Assembly: GCA_020631735.1 (NCBI GenBank)
Contig: CM036158.1
Span: forward strand, 84,207,914-84,271,913
Direction of reading: 5' to 3'
DNA length: 64,000 nucleotides
Source of the DNA: Saccharum officinarum
Lineage: Eukaryota > Streptophyta > Magnoliopsida > Poales > Poaceae
In this document: positions 33,592 through 45,823 of the stretch, piece by piece
How positions within the stretch are numbered: the stretch's first letter is position 1
Layout of the letters: every line of letters begins with the position of its first letter
Position numbers and translations under genes: made by a program
The notes under the pieces: model-generated
The model's input: only the letters and a program-made list of their open reading frames with translations
The model's database searches: none
What the model was told of the DNA's origin: nothing

Positions 33592-34184
33592 TGTAACACC
33601 CTAAAATTGGCATGATTTAAAATATAGTGAATATGATTTATTATGCAATTTTGTGAGCATACAAACTTAGAAGAATAATAATTTTGATTTTTTAAAATCA
33701 AATATAAGGATAGGAACATGATTGTGCGCTCATACTGCTGCATTGGATTATTTTGTATTGTGTGCTCTTTTTGAAAATACAAAAGAGAAATTCAAAATCC
33801 ATTTTGAAATTCCTTGGAAAATTTGGAAAAAAAGAAAAAAGAATGTTTCTTCTTCCTCCCTGGTTTTTGGCCCACTGGCCAGCAGGCAGCCCTCTTCTCC
33901 CCGCCTCTTCTCTTCTTGGCCCACTCGGCCTCCCGAGCCTACGGCCAGCGCGTGCGGCCGTTTGCTTCATCCCCGCCGCCTTTGGGCCGAGCCAGCCGCA
34001 GGCCCACAGCGCGCGCGCGCGAGCGACCGCTTCCCCTCTCCTCTCTGTCTCTCGCTAACACCATGGCCCACATGTTGGAGTCACCTTCCTCCTTAAGCCA
34101 ACGCTACAACGTCGCCTTCCTTGTTTGCCACCGCCGAATCCCGCATCCGATCTTCACCTTCCTTCTTTAGCTTTGCTCCGAGGC

Positions 34185-34192
34185 TATATAAG
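34185..34192 (+). promoter_or_regulatory. TATA box of the solo LTR
   Basis: TATATAAG in ggctatataagctagg, in the same place as the E1 LTR TATA box. Confidence 0.6.
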
Positions 34193-35962
34193 CTAGGTGT
34201 CACGCCCAGCCGCCTCCATCTCACCCTCCCATAGCCGCTGTAGCACTTGTGAGCACGGCCACCATGGAGCATGAGCCCTAACCACCACTGCCGAGTTTGA
34301 TTCATCGGTTTTGTTGCTTTTCCCACCTCGTAAGATGGTTTCCAAGCTTTGCGTCTCGTTTCTGAAGTCGTCGAGCCTTCTTTTCCTCTCTCTAATTGGC
34401 TCGTGTCGTGTTACTATGTTCACAGAGCTTTGCCACCCACCATCTCAAGCTGCAAGTTGCTCTGGGACTACTCTCGGCTCCACTTTTGCCCTAGGTGAGC
34501 TCGCCATGTTCTACTCTTTCTCCCTGTACCTTCCGTTTGTCGAATGATGCCCGAAGACGCCGTATCGACGAACTCCGGTGAGCTCGGGCCGAGTCCGGCC
34601 ATGGTGTCGCCGTAGGGCCACTGTAGACGGCTGGCGGTGCTGTTTTCTCTCTCGCTGGTTAAGATCTAAGTCGTCCATCTTGAATCCAACGACCGAAGTT
34701 CGTGGATACCCCTTCGCCTATAAATTTTGCTAAGGAGTCCCTACGGTTTCGTGTATTATAACCCACAGTTCAAAAATATAAAACCCGAATCTGTTTTATT
34801 CTATTGAAAGCATATTTGATCTCGGTAATTCAAAAATACGTTTTCTGATATTTACAGTTTTGCCACTAATCTTGTTTTAGCCATAAAATCTCCGTTTTAA
34901 CTCCGATTTGACCCATTCAAATTGCGTTAGGTTCATATTCACGAGCTCTACATGATAGTGCTACTGTACAGTAGGTTTGTAACATTTTAATTTCGAGTTT
35001 GTATTATAGTAATTATTTATCTATAGGAAATCTTAGAAAATTCATAACTTTTGCGTTTCAACTCCGTTTTTCGTGATCTTTCCGTCTGTGTGATCGTAGC
35101 AATGTGTAGTGTAGTTTTATAAACCTTTTAAAATATTTTGCTACTATTGATGTACTGTTCTAATTATATCTTTTTGTTTTCTTTGTGCATGATTGCCTGT
35201 GGATGCTTGTATGTTGTTGTTTCATCGAGTATAGACGGTGAGCAGTTCGTGGGTGATCAAGAGCCATATTTTGGAGAGCAGGATCAGCAAGAGCTATACT
35301 TTGATCAAGGCAAGTATAACATAGGATCATCCTTGACTTCCTATTCACTTTAATCACATAAAATCATATTGCATGTGTCTACCTTGAATGCCATTAAGGA
35401 TTTCCTAGTTTTGGATCTATACCTTGTCACCTATGGGAGTATGCATTTGGGTAGCTTTTGCTAGTGCTAAATATAAACTATGATCTTGTAATATGATTAA
35501 TGAATATGCAACAACACTAAAAGATGACTTTTTTTATTACTATTTAAAGAGGGCTAGAGCATGGTGCTATTCTTCTTGGTGCTCTAGTTTCTCTCCCTAA
35601 GGACTCATCTGTGGACGAACATTCGGGATTGACAGTACAACTGTGAGGGCTATATGGCTCTGGCTTTAGTCAAGTATGAGGACCTTTTCTAGCTTGTTAG
35701 AGGTTACCCGAAAGGGCGCAAAAGGGGTATTTCTCGGGATGAGTGTAGTGCGGCTTCTGTCCTTATGAGTATAGGCTACGGTTATGTGCCATAGGGAAGG
35801 AGGGCTCTACATTCGCAGGTTACAGAAACCTAGCGGCCCTAACTTGTTAGACGAACCTTTGAAAGGCTTCATAGTGTTACCCTGCCTACTCACCTTGGAA
35901 GTGTTTTGGGAGTAATTAACCCGGGTATATGGGTAATCACGACTCATAGTGAAAGTGTACAC

Positions 35963-36014
35963 CTCTGTGCAGAGTTTAATAAACTGGTATACTAGTCGTG
36001 CTCATGGATACGAG
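35963..36014 (+). other. Hairpin cluster in the solo LTR
   Basis: CTCTG/CAGAG (35963-35974), ACTGGTATACTAGT (35983-35996) and GCTC/GAGC (36000-36015). The same trio occurs in E1 with compensating changes. Confidence 0.6.
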
Positions 36015-36544
36015 CGGCCTTGGACCTTCACGGAATAGATGAACATTTATTGGCTTAATATGTGTTTTGTTATTCATTATTCATATTTACATTGATCATA
36101 TGTTTATTGTGGATTTAATGCAAATCTTGTCGCTACTCATATGATAAAACTGTGACAACTAAAAGCTACATACAGTTGAACCGTGTCATGCTTTTGTTGA
36201 GCCTCATTATGCCCCCATGTTATATTTGTTGAGTATGATATGTGCTCACTCTTGCTATCTCCACACACATCAGGATGGACAAATGAACAGGATTGGCAAG
36301 AGGATTATCGTGATGAGTATTAGGCTTGTTGTCAACCAGTCAGCGTACCTATGATTGGAGTCACCACGAGAGAGTTATCTTTTCAATTTTTTTGCTTCAT
36401 TTGTGTAAAGACTTTGAGTTAATTATCGTGATGTAATAAGCAATGTGATGATACTCTCCTTTAATTTGTTGACTTATGTGTGATTGATCTCTGGGCGCAC
36501 GTAAGGTTATGCATTCCATTTTATCCTTAAAAATGGGTGTGACA

Positions 36545-37717
36545 AAATGAAAGCATATCTCTGTCTATCTCTGCTAGTCGGTGTGCACCTAATCGAGCTG
36601 TATCAACTACAATGTATGGCCCCTGCCAAGGGGGTGTTAACTTAGTCTTATCCTTTGTGCACTGGTCTCGTTTGAGTACCAAGTCTCTGGTACTAAGTGC
36701 CCGGCCGCGTACACACTAGCTGTGATATTTTTGAAGGGCTTGCTTATATTTATCTAATCGGAATGTGGCTATATCACGCTTATCTTTGAGGAGTTTGAGG
36801 TCAGTATAGCGATGGTTAGCTTGCTCTTCTTCGGAAAACGTCGCTACTCGGGGAGAATTTGGTCGGACTTCGAGGGAAAGGACGGCTTCAGCCCCGTATA
36901 CAAGGAAAAATGGTGTTTCACCCATGGTCCGGTTAGCTGCAGTGCATACCGCCCATAAAACTATAGGGAGCTCTTTGACCCATTTTTTTTTATCATAGGT
37001 GCTAAGCCTATTAAAAATGCGTGTTTTGATCCCTTGCAAAATTATACCGTTAGCACGCTCTACTTGACCATCGGTCATCGGGTGATAGACTAAGGACCGA
37101 TAATGCTTAATCACATGTCTTTCACAAAAAAATATTTTTTTGCTAGTAAATCATGTACCATTATACGAGAGTATTTGGTGCGGTACGCCAAAACGCATTA
37201 TAATGCTCCGCAAAAATTTGACTATGTTTTCTTTGGTTATCCGGCTTATTGGCTCGGCTTCAACCCACTTTGTGAAAGTATCAATCGCTACAATCAGAAA
37301 TCTGTAACCACCCTGGGCTCTTGGGAAAGGACCCAGGATGTTGATGCCCTATGTGGCAAATTGCCAAGACAAAGGGATTGTGTTTAACACTTGAGCCGGT
37401 TGGTGAACCTGCCGTTTGAAAAGCTAATAAAACTGACATGTTCTAACCAACTCAGTGATGTCTTCGAGCACTGTTGGCCAGTAGAAACCTTGTCAAAAGG
37501 CTTTCATAACCAACATTCTATGAGATGCATGGGACCCACAAATTCCTCCATGGATGTCATGGAGAAAACTAATGCCCTTGGCCTAGGTGATACACTTGAG
37601 AAGAACCCCATTTCGCCCTCGTTTGTAGAGGGTACCGTCTACCATTTGATAACTCATGGCTCTACAGCCGGTTCATTCCATATTCCTATCATTGACTAGA
37701 GTAGCCTAGTTTGTGAG
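36545..37717 (-). pseudogene. E4 integrase
   Basis: On -: zinc site (HGGICGSHASHRML, then CQFY with stop), core IDTFTKWVEAEP, then ILSYNGT, where the second catalytic Asp is Tyr and a TGA follows. The frame 37114-36716 has YHPMTDGQVERANG (catalytic Glu), AANRTMGETPFFLVYGAEAV and a charged helix. It continues to GPYIVVD and ends at the solo LTR. The first part, near 37700, abuts the second solo LTR. Confidence 0.85.
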
Positions 37718-38976
37718 TGTTGACGGTCACTAAAGTCAATTATAAATCATCAACATAACCTGCATATATACTTGATTCCATCACCAAACATAGGTATAGG
37801 GGTTTAAACTAATGAATTCCACGAGCTTTGGTGAATATTTATATGCAGAAGGATTTATACAAAAAAAATAGCCCCAGAACCAATGTCATATACTCCAAAC
37901 AAGAAAACCGACGACAACAAGTGATTCAACTCGCAAAAACTACAAAAGACAACTCTAGAAGGTTCCTAAAGACACCACGCCGAAGCCTAGGCCAAATGGC
38001 CAAAATCATGGGTCGGTCGGCCCACTAGCGAGGCCGTTGGCCTGCTATAGAGCCCAATCGCTCTCTCCTTTGATGTGGACTCTTCCACCACCTCCCTAGA
38101 GCTATCCCTAAAACCCTAATTCATATCCTCCTCATCAGGATCAGAGCCAGCTCTCAAGATGTAGAAGTAGAATAGCTCTAGTTGAGAGTTAGTGAGAGTT
38201 GAGCCATGCTCAGATTCTAGAGATCTTCGGAGGTCGGGTAGATCTTTATATCTCACCTTTGCAAGACTTATGCCTTAATATATTTATCTTCTCTATCTAC
38301 TTTCATGCCTTTCATGTGTATGGTTAGTATAGTTATCATACCTTAGCATGGGATCTCCACTCGCATCGAGTGCTTTAGTTATCATATGTGACTAGAGTAG
38401 TAATCCATAGTATAGACATGGTGTCTAGACGATAGGTTACCTGAGATTGCGCTCAATCTTGTGGTTAGTTGTGGTAGCCCCAGGGGTGACAGCTTTGTCA
38501 GACCATTGTAATCCATCATGTTAGGATTGGTGTTCGTAGAGCTTTAGGCAGCCTTCCCCAACTATGCTTTCTCACCCCCTTGAGAGTTGGAAAGGTACTG
38601 TTGCTCCAAAATATTATTGTGTATGATCACCATATTTACCCATGATTAGTTATACCCTATAGAACCAAAGGAATAGAGAAGTATTTAGGAACCTTGAACA
38701 AACCTGTTGTCCTCTCAACTTAGCTAGACTACTCATTTATTATGTAATTCTCTTAAGTGTGAGTCATTATTCATAACTCTTATCATAACCAACACTTACC
38801 CTCACTTTAGTTTAGTTAGTATACTAGTTAGTAGATATATGATGGTGAATTGTCAACTTCTTTAACCATTGTTTTCCTGTGGATAAATATGATACTCTAG
38901 AATACTCCTGAGTGAAAACTATAATGGTATCCGTGCACTTGCGTATTTATCTGTGTGCATTTAAAATATACCAATA
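37718..38976. repeat. Solo LTR with target-site repeat gtgag
   Basis: Starts TGTTGACGGTCAC and ends ATACCAATA. The five bases gtgag flank it on both sides (37713-37717 and 38977-38981). The last two bases are TA where CA is expected, which fits one C-to-T change. 1259 bp, no ORF with known motifs. Family not identified. It lies inside E4 pol. Confidence 0.75.
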
Positions 38977-38981
38977 GTGAG

Positions 38982-40870
38982 GTATGCCCAGATTGGATCC
39001 ATCCAATTCTCCCTGTTTCCAACTAGAGCGGCAGCACCAGCCTTATCACCCAGCATAGACTTCATAAGGAATTCGCTAAGTATCATCTCGTCATTTTACA
39101 GATCAAGCATGGGGTTTGGACCCAACTTTGACATCGGGATAGAGGGTTTTGTGAGCTCTTCGACTAGGACGTCTCCCCGTAGGTGCTATCGTTTAGCTGC
39201 CCGGCTAGCGAGCGTATCAGCATCTGAGTTTAGTTTTCTTAGGATATATTGGACCTCAAGTCCATCAAAATTAGATTCCAATCATTTGTATCCTGTAAAT
39301 ATGCAGCCATGTTCTCGTTCATTGCTTGATAACCTTTGCTTGTTTGTTTGGCGACTACTTCTGAATCCCCTTTCACAAGTAATCATCGAACACCCAAGGA
39401 TATGGCAATTCGTAAACCAGTTAATAGGCCCTCATATTCAGCAATATTGTTAGTTGGAGTGGGATTAGTAAAATGAATTTGAATTGTGTACCTCATGGCA
39501 TCCCCTTCTAGAGAGATTAAGACGACTCTAGCCCCTGTCCCATTCTTGCACTTTGCTCCATCATAGAACATCAGCCAGTGCTCGAGGTTTTGGGCCGCCT
39601 CCTCAGGTTTGGGGTTTGTCCATTTTGCAACAAAACTAGCTAGAGCCTGTGATTTGATCGCAGTCCTAGGTACAAATTCTATGTCGTATTGGCCTAACTC
39701 AACTTACCATTGAGCGATTCTACCAATAGCATCATGATTGTGAACAATGGTACCAAGTGGATAAGAAGAAACCACTTTGATCTTGTGACTTAAGAAATAA
39801 TGCTTAAGTTTATGAGAAGACATCAATACGGCATTGACTAATTTTTGGATATTTGGGTACTTGGATCGGGCATCATGTAGCATTTCACTCTCAAAATACA
39901 CGAGGTGATATTTTGTTGACTTCTTGGCTTGACGCTCGACCACCAGGACCGCACTAACAATTGTTGGAGTTGCTGCTACATAAAGAAGCATGGTTTCGCC
40001 ATGTTTGGGAGGGACAAGTATAGGCAATTGTTTCAAGTATTTCTTGAACGCCTAAAATACTTCTTCGGCCTGCTCACTCCAAAGAAAATAATCATGCTTC
40101 TTTAATGATTTATAAAACCGCATACCTTGTTTGCCTGACTTGGAGACAAATCGACTCAGGACTACCATCATTCCAGCTAACTTCTGGACTTCCTTTTTGT
40201 TGCATGGAGACTGCATGTCATCGATGGCCTTGACATTCTTTGGGTTAGCTTCAATGCCCCGATGAGACACCAAGTACCCAAGTAGCTTACCCGAGGAAAC
40301 ACCAAAAGAACATTTATCGGGATTTAGCATTAAGGTTAAAAGGCATCTTAATATAACAGTACATGCCGAGAGGAGTTACAAATGTAGTTTTTTCCTCATC
40401 ATCTATGCATATGCTAATTTGGTGATACCCCCGAATAGGCATCTAGAAAACATAGCAATTCACATTCGGAGGTTGAATCTACAATTTGATATATCCTCAG
40501 AAGGAGATATTCATCCTTAGGACATGCTTTATTCAAGTCAGTGTAGTCCACGCACATCTGCCATGTGCCATTAGGCTTCTTGACCATTAGGGGGTTGGCT
40601 AGCCACTCCGAGAAGGGGACCTCTCATATGAAACTGACCTTTAGTAAATGGTTGATTTCATCTCATATGGCAGCTCTCTTCTCGGGTGTATAGCGTCTTT
40701 GTTTTTGTCTGACTGGTCGAACACCAGCTAGTAGACCCAATTTGTGCTCGATTACCTCCCTGGGATCCCGGGCATGTCCGACGGCTCCCAAGAGAACACA
40801 TCTTTATTTTCCCGGAGGAAAGCATTGAGCTCGAGTTATATTCGGGTTCATCCTTATGATGTGGTTTTAT
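38982..40870 (-). pseudogene. E4 RT and plant RNase H, palm deleted
   Basis: On -: WLANPLMVKKPNGTW, CVDYTDLNKACPKD, FLDAYSG, a one-base slip, then EEKTTFVTPLGMYCYIKMPF. Directly after this comes LNPDKCSFGVSSGKLLGYLV, so the stretch that should hold the YVDD motif is missing (near 40345). Next come RFVSKSGKQG, the RNase H-like VPPKHGETMLLYVA block (40036-39704) and the extra RNase H (FYDGAKCKNGTGA, NIAEYEGLLTGL; 39571-39383). Confidence 0.82.
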
Positions 40871-41139
40871 CGGATCATTAGGGGCCGAATAGAGTCATCC
40901 AATTATCGATGCTCTATTGCAACTTTCCCCTAGATCAAGGTGTGTCATCAGGCCTGCCTTGAAGCCCCTGCTTATGCCTTCCTTGGTTGAGGAGAGGTTA
41001 CAAGGGGATTGGCCCGAGTTGTGTCTTGGACGGTGATCAACCTGGGCAATCAGGGTGGTTAGTTGTGCTTCTTTAGCCACAAGGGCTTCAGAACCCTCAA
41101 AGCTTGAATCATGCTATAATCTTGGTGGGAACACCATCC

Positions 41140-42162
41140 TCATGACATGCTTATAGGCCTATGAGTTTTGAAAGAAAACTCCTCAATCCTCCCTGCAATG
41201 TCAAAATGGACCATAGAAGTCCTAGCATAGATAGTAGCCCTGGCCGTATGATGGAATGGTTGACCCAAAATTATGGGTGTCGTTTCATCATGCCCGGTGT
41301 TTAGTATCACGAAGTCTGATACCATGTGAGAATCCCCAATTAAGACTTCAACACCATCAATAATTCCTTCAACGTGGTGGGTCGATCGGTCGGCAAATCT
41401 GACACGCATGTTTGACTTCAGCAGCGGTGCAAGTCATAGTACATTATCACAGACAGACATGGGGATAATGTTGATTGCTGAACCGAGATCACAAATAGCT
41501 TGCAATATGTCTAGGCCAATCAACACTAAGATAATGGGATGACCGGGGTCTCCCTTCTTGACTAGCCAAGAGATGTCTTACCACCCCTTGATGACTAGCT
41601 CCCGGTAAAATTTGTTTTCACTATCTCAATAGACTTGACATCATCAAACCTAGCTCGATTGGCTTGAGATGAGTGTCTTCGTGGGTACTGAGGATTGAAA
41701 GTGAACCTCCACTTTTTCCCATTGATATTGAAAACATGTTGGCACCCACAATGTAGATCGTGGCTTTATGGTATGTAAGAAAGGTCAACCCAAGATAATG
41801 GGTGCTTTTGGATTACGACCGGTATCCAAGACCACAAAATTTGCCATTACGTAATAGCCACCGACAGTCAAGTAGATGTCATCTAAAATCCCTTCGACTC
41901 TTCGGGTTGTCTGGTCTGGTAGCCTCACACGCATATTTGGATCAGATAGGGCCCCGAGCTGTAGTACGTCATCGTAGATTGACATAGGTATGACATTCAT
42001 GCCAATGCCCAAATCATAGACGACTTTCAATTTGTGAAGACCAATGATGATTGAGATGATTGGAGGGCCAGGGTCTCCCTTCTTAATGGGCCAAGAATCA
42101 TCCCACCATCTAGCAATGGGACGCTCTATGTAGTAGCCTGGCTTTGCTATCTCGATGATCAT
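41140..42162 (-). pseudogene. Two tandem retropepsin-like remnants
   Basis: The first (42162-41785) reads YDLGIGMNVIPMSIYDDVL, then RVRLPDQTTRRVEGI and PIILG. The second (about 41600-41140) repeats the same order: DLGSAINIIPMSV, MRVRFADRSTHHVEGI, TTPIILGQPF. Both look like the protease part of Athila-type or similar Ty3 elements, with the DSG/DTG Asp in a DLG context. They differ in sequence, so this is an old duplication or two nested elements. No gag or RT of the same element can be joined to them. Confidence 0.65.
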
Positions 42163-42189
42163 GACATCATCGGTCCTCTGATGGTGACA

Positions 42190-42660
42190 TCATTGCATGT
42201 GGTTTGTCGGCAATTTAGATCCACTAGCACCCCGCTTTGTTCGTGTTGTAAAGACTAGAGGGCTCTCAACAACCTCTTGGTCAGGTTCCTCGTAATTGGG
42301 TGCCATAAGTTGAACCTCGAGATTGATATGGAAAGATTGCCCAGATGGAGTTGTGACTTCTTTGATGGTCCTTAGCGATTGGAGACTCTTGACCTCGATC
42401 ACCTTGAAGTTGAGATCTTCGGTGTGCTCGAAAACCAATACACCAAAGTAGATGACCTGGCGCGCCTCTATCGGTTTTTTTCCGATAGATATTTGGTTTT
42501 TGGGGAACCCCACTTGGTGCAAAGAACAATCATATATGGAGATAAGATTTATACTGGTTAGGGTGCCCCGTAAGCGAGTAAAAGCCATACGTCCAGTTGC
42601 TACTCTTGTACTACTTGTATTCAGCGAGATTGCTGTTACAATATGGCTATGCCTATGAGA
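42190..42660 (-). other. Unassigned ORF region upstream of the retropepsins
   Basis: An open frame on - from 42588 to 42190 (132 codons) with TPSGQSFHINLEVQLM and EEPDQEVVE. I do not recognise it. It may be the linker between gag and protease of the same decayed element. Confidence 0.3.
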
Positions 42661-43328
42661 GTTTTGATGATCACAACAGGGGATATTACTAGCTATTTAT
42701 ATCCATGATCAACTTGTCGTACAAGCTTAAGGAGTCATTCCCTAGTCAGAGTCTTGGCATAATATGGAGATATCGTTTCTTCAATAGGGTCATCATTGGC
42801 CTTTGGGTCTTCTCTAATCTAGAGTCGGTAGTTAGCAATATGGAAGTCGAGGTACCCGAGGATATGGCATAAAGATATTCCAAATAAATTAGGTCTACAA
42901 GTATACCAAGGAGTGGCAAACAAAACCTTTGGCTTTTCTTTTCTTTAACATAAAATTTTTAAAGTAGCGATGTGGAGAATACAGTTGTGTCTCGATTGGC
43001 CTGCAGGAAGGTTGGTTGGTGGTCATCTGCTCTTTCTATTTTTTGTTTTCCTTATAAGGCTGTGATCTTCTTAGTTCTTATACAATGGCAGAACTAGGAT
43101 GATGCATGAGACTTATTCCATATATAAACAAAATTATGCAATGCAAATACATAATAATATATTCCCTCCGTCCTAATATATAAGACATAACCACTTTTTT
43201 GTTAATGTCCCATAATATAAGGCATGCTCTTTCTAGACGTACGTACATCGATACAACAATACTAGTGTTGAGAGAGAGAGAGTTAAATAAGTTCTTTGGT
43301 CTTTGAACTAGAGGTAGTTACGCCTTAA
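42661..43328. other. Unassigned AT-rich interval with MITE fragment
   Basis: No ORF. 43162-43235 carries ttccctccgtcctaatatataag, cut by my reading into the known Stowaway-like end (ccctccgtcc) and an AT-rich body; the second terminal repeat is missing. An (ag)n run lies at 43270. Confidence 0.4.
43162..43235 (+). repeat. Stowaway-like MITE fragment
   Basis: The end ccctccgtcc followed by taatatataagacataacc is typical of grass Stowaway-type MITEs. Only one end is present. Confidence 0.5.
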
Positions 43329-45808
43329 TGTAGGGTCGAGATGGCAGACTAGGGGTGAATAGTCCTTTCTAAAATTAATTGCACCAGCAAGCCAAAACAA
43401 ATACAAAATTAAAAGTATTGATCTAGCCAAGACTACACCCCTCTATCTAAGTTCTCAAGCACCTTAAAAAGATCCTAATTAGGCAACAAAGGTGTTAGGC
43501 TAGCTAGAGCTCACCTGATCAATTCTATTAGCAAGGTCAAACAAACCTATGCAACTAGTACTTTAGGCAACAAAGGTGCTAGGCTAGCTAGAGCTCACCT
43601 GATCAATTCTATTAGCAAGGTCAAACAAACCTATGCAACTAGTACTTTAGGCAACTAGAGAGCTCCTACTCAAACTAGTAAACAAAAGCACAAAGCTCCT
43701 AAGCTCACTAGCAATGCTCACTAACAAGGCTACACAAGCCAAATTAGAGAGCGCAAATTACTTAGCTACACAAACTGAGCAATGTGACTAACAAGGCTAC
43801 ACAAGCCAATTAGTCACGCAAAAGAGCTACTTCTATGCTACACAAGCAAGAAGGTAACTAGCAAGCTAAACAAGCTAACTAATTTCAAGAGCAACTATAC
43901 AAGCACAATATATAAAAAGTAACTACAAGCTTGTGTAACGGGGATGCAAACTAATGGAAAGACAAGGATGACACGATGATTTTTTATCCCGAGGTTCACG
44001 TGCTTGCCAACACGCTAGTCCCCATTGTGTCAACCGTTGACTTGGTGGTTTGGTGAGCTAATAGGTGTTTCACAAGCCTAGCCCAACAATTAGGCACTGC
44101 AAGAACCCCATGAACCAAGTGAGGGTAACTCAATGACACGCTCAACTAGAGTTGTGCTTCACGGCTCCTGCGGGGTGAGCACAATACCCCTCACAATCAC
44201 TTCTCTGGAGAACTACACAAGCTTTTTGTGTGCTTTGATGGAGACCACCACCAAGCCATCTAGAAGGTGACAACCTCTAAGAGTAACAAGCACCACCTAC
44301 TTACAACATGAACACCTAGTGCCACTCGATGCACTCTCACAACGCAATCACACTAGAATTGCACTCACACTCAATCGGATGATCACTATCAAGTGTATGT
44401 GAGTTAGAGGGCTTCCAAGCACACCTATACAAGCCACCAAGACTTAAGGGTGCTCAGCAACTAGCCCAAGGCCAAGCTCCACCTCTATTTATAGGCCCCA
44501 AGCCAAATAGAGCCGTTGGAGCCATGGAGCTGCTCTCTGCGTGGTCACCGGACATGGGGTGTCACTGCCCAATGGTCGAATTGTAATGTCTAGTTTAAAC
44601 TAGCCATTGAGACCGTGACACCAGACATAGGGGGTGGTGCACCATCCTAGGTGTGGTGGTACCCCCTGACGAGTTTTCCTCCCTCTGAAAAAATTAGCGA
44701 TGCCACACCGCCATGGTCACTGGAAAGTCCAGTACCCCTAAATTTCTCCAAATAAATTTCCACTATGTCAAGCTTGTAGAGCATTTCATTAGCTTTTTGA
44801 AAAGTCCTAGATCATCAAAATCGGAATTCGGAGCTAAGAGTTATGCCCAAAATACGAAAGGGTGGTGCTGCTGAAATGGGCACGTTGCAGGGGGTGGTGG
44901 TGCACCGCCCTAGGAGTAGTGGTGCCACTGCCCTAGGGGTGGCGTTCCACACTGGAAAGGGCGATGCCACCTCCTAGGCTGGGCTGCGCGTTGGCTACAA
45001 GTTTAGTTGCATTTTTTGACACTCAAACAACCCAAACTTGCTCTTTTCTTCTCCTTTCCTTCTCTAAGTTGATCCAAAACAACTCCAACAACTTCTCCTT
45101 TGCAAATGTGCTAACACCACCAAGTCTCCACCATCTTGTGCATGTGTGTTAGCTTTTCACAAACAATTTAACAAAGAATTAGCTCTCTTTTCACCATGCC
45201 ACTCGATCCTAGCAATGATGCAAAGTTAGATCACTCGAGTGGCACTAGATGACCGATATGCAAACAAGTTTGTCCATCTTGATAGTACGGCTATCTATCC
45301 TAAACCCAGTCATAAACTTATCTACACACATATGACCACTGAAATGAAATGCCCTATAGGTTATACCTTTGCCTTGCACATTCCATTCTATCTCCTTTGA
45401 TATTGATGCAACATATGCAACAACCTTGATCAACAATGATATGATCCACTTCATATCATCACATGACCATATTGGTTCATCAATCTTGACCTCACTTGCT
45501 TTTCACCATTGTCTCGGTCCATGGCGCCAAGTCCATGACTTGCCCTTCATTCTTGCAACTGGTCCATCAAGACAAGTCTTGTCTTGATCTTCTCCACTTT
45601 AGTCCCATGACTCCATGTCATGTCTCATATGCAATGAGCTCCTTCATCACATGTATGAGCTTTGTAACATACCCAAGCCATTTCACCTCTATGGCATGAG
45701 TTGCTCACACAAGTGTACCTGTGGACTATCACCTGTGTATTTCACATTTAATCACATTAGTCCACCTAGATTGTCACTCAATTACCAAAACCAAACAAGG
45801 ATCTTTCA
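43329..45808 (-). repeat. E5 3' LTR (older SIRE-like copia element)
   Basis: On + it starts TGTAGGGTCGAGATGGC and ends GGATCTTTCA, next to a purine tract on -. The start matches the E3 LTR start (TGTAAGGTCCTAGATGGC) with changes. A TATAAATA on - lies at 44486-44493. It is about 2480 bp, longer than the damaged E3 LTRs, and shows what a full LTR of this type looks like. An 84-bp unit is duplicated at 43481-43648. Confidence 0.75.
43481..43648. repeat. 84-bp tandem duplication in E5 LTR
   Basis: Two copies starting aggcaacaaaggtg at 43481 and 43565; they differ at only one or two bases, so the duplication is young relative to the LTR. Confidence 0.85.
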
Positions 45809-45823
45809 ATCTCCCTCTTTTGG
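45809..45823 (-). other. E5 polypurine tract
   Basis: atctccctcttttgg on +, a purine run on -, next to the LTR edge, as in E3 (49801). Confidence 0.7.

Larger units (their letters stand above)
33592..36544 (+). repeat. Solo LTR related to the E1 LTR
   Basis: TGTAACACCC...GGGTGTGACA, 2953 bp. It keeps the layout of the E1 LTR: GC-rich block, TATA box, the CAAG|GCAAGT site at 35309, and the hairpins at 35963-36014. No purine tract or pol precedes it and no PBS follows. The 5-bp flanks (tgttt and aaatg) do not match, so the insertion was altered later or the solo LTR arose by recombination between two elements. Confidence 0.8.
32520..41100 (-). mobile_element. E4: Tat-type Ty3 element with two nested solo LTRs
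   Basis: On -: RT (to about 40870), plant RNase H, integrase, and the last 14 codons of pol (33549-33591), then a non-coding stretch and an antisense ORF on + (32520-33087). Solo LTRs at 33592-36544 and 37718-38976 split pol. Neither end of E4 nor its own LTRs can be seen; the right limit is set where the RT homology fades. Confidence 0.8.

Noticed and set aside
43160..43330. Complete Stowaway MITE
   Set aside because: Only one terminal repeat is present; no second end or TA flank could be found.
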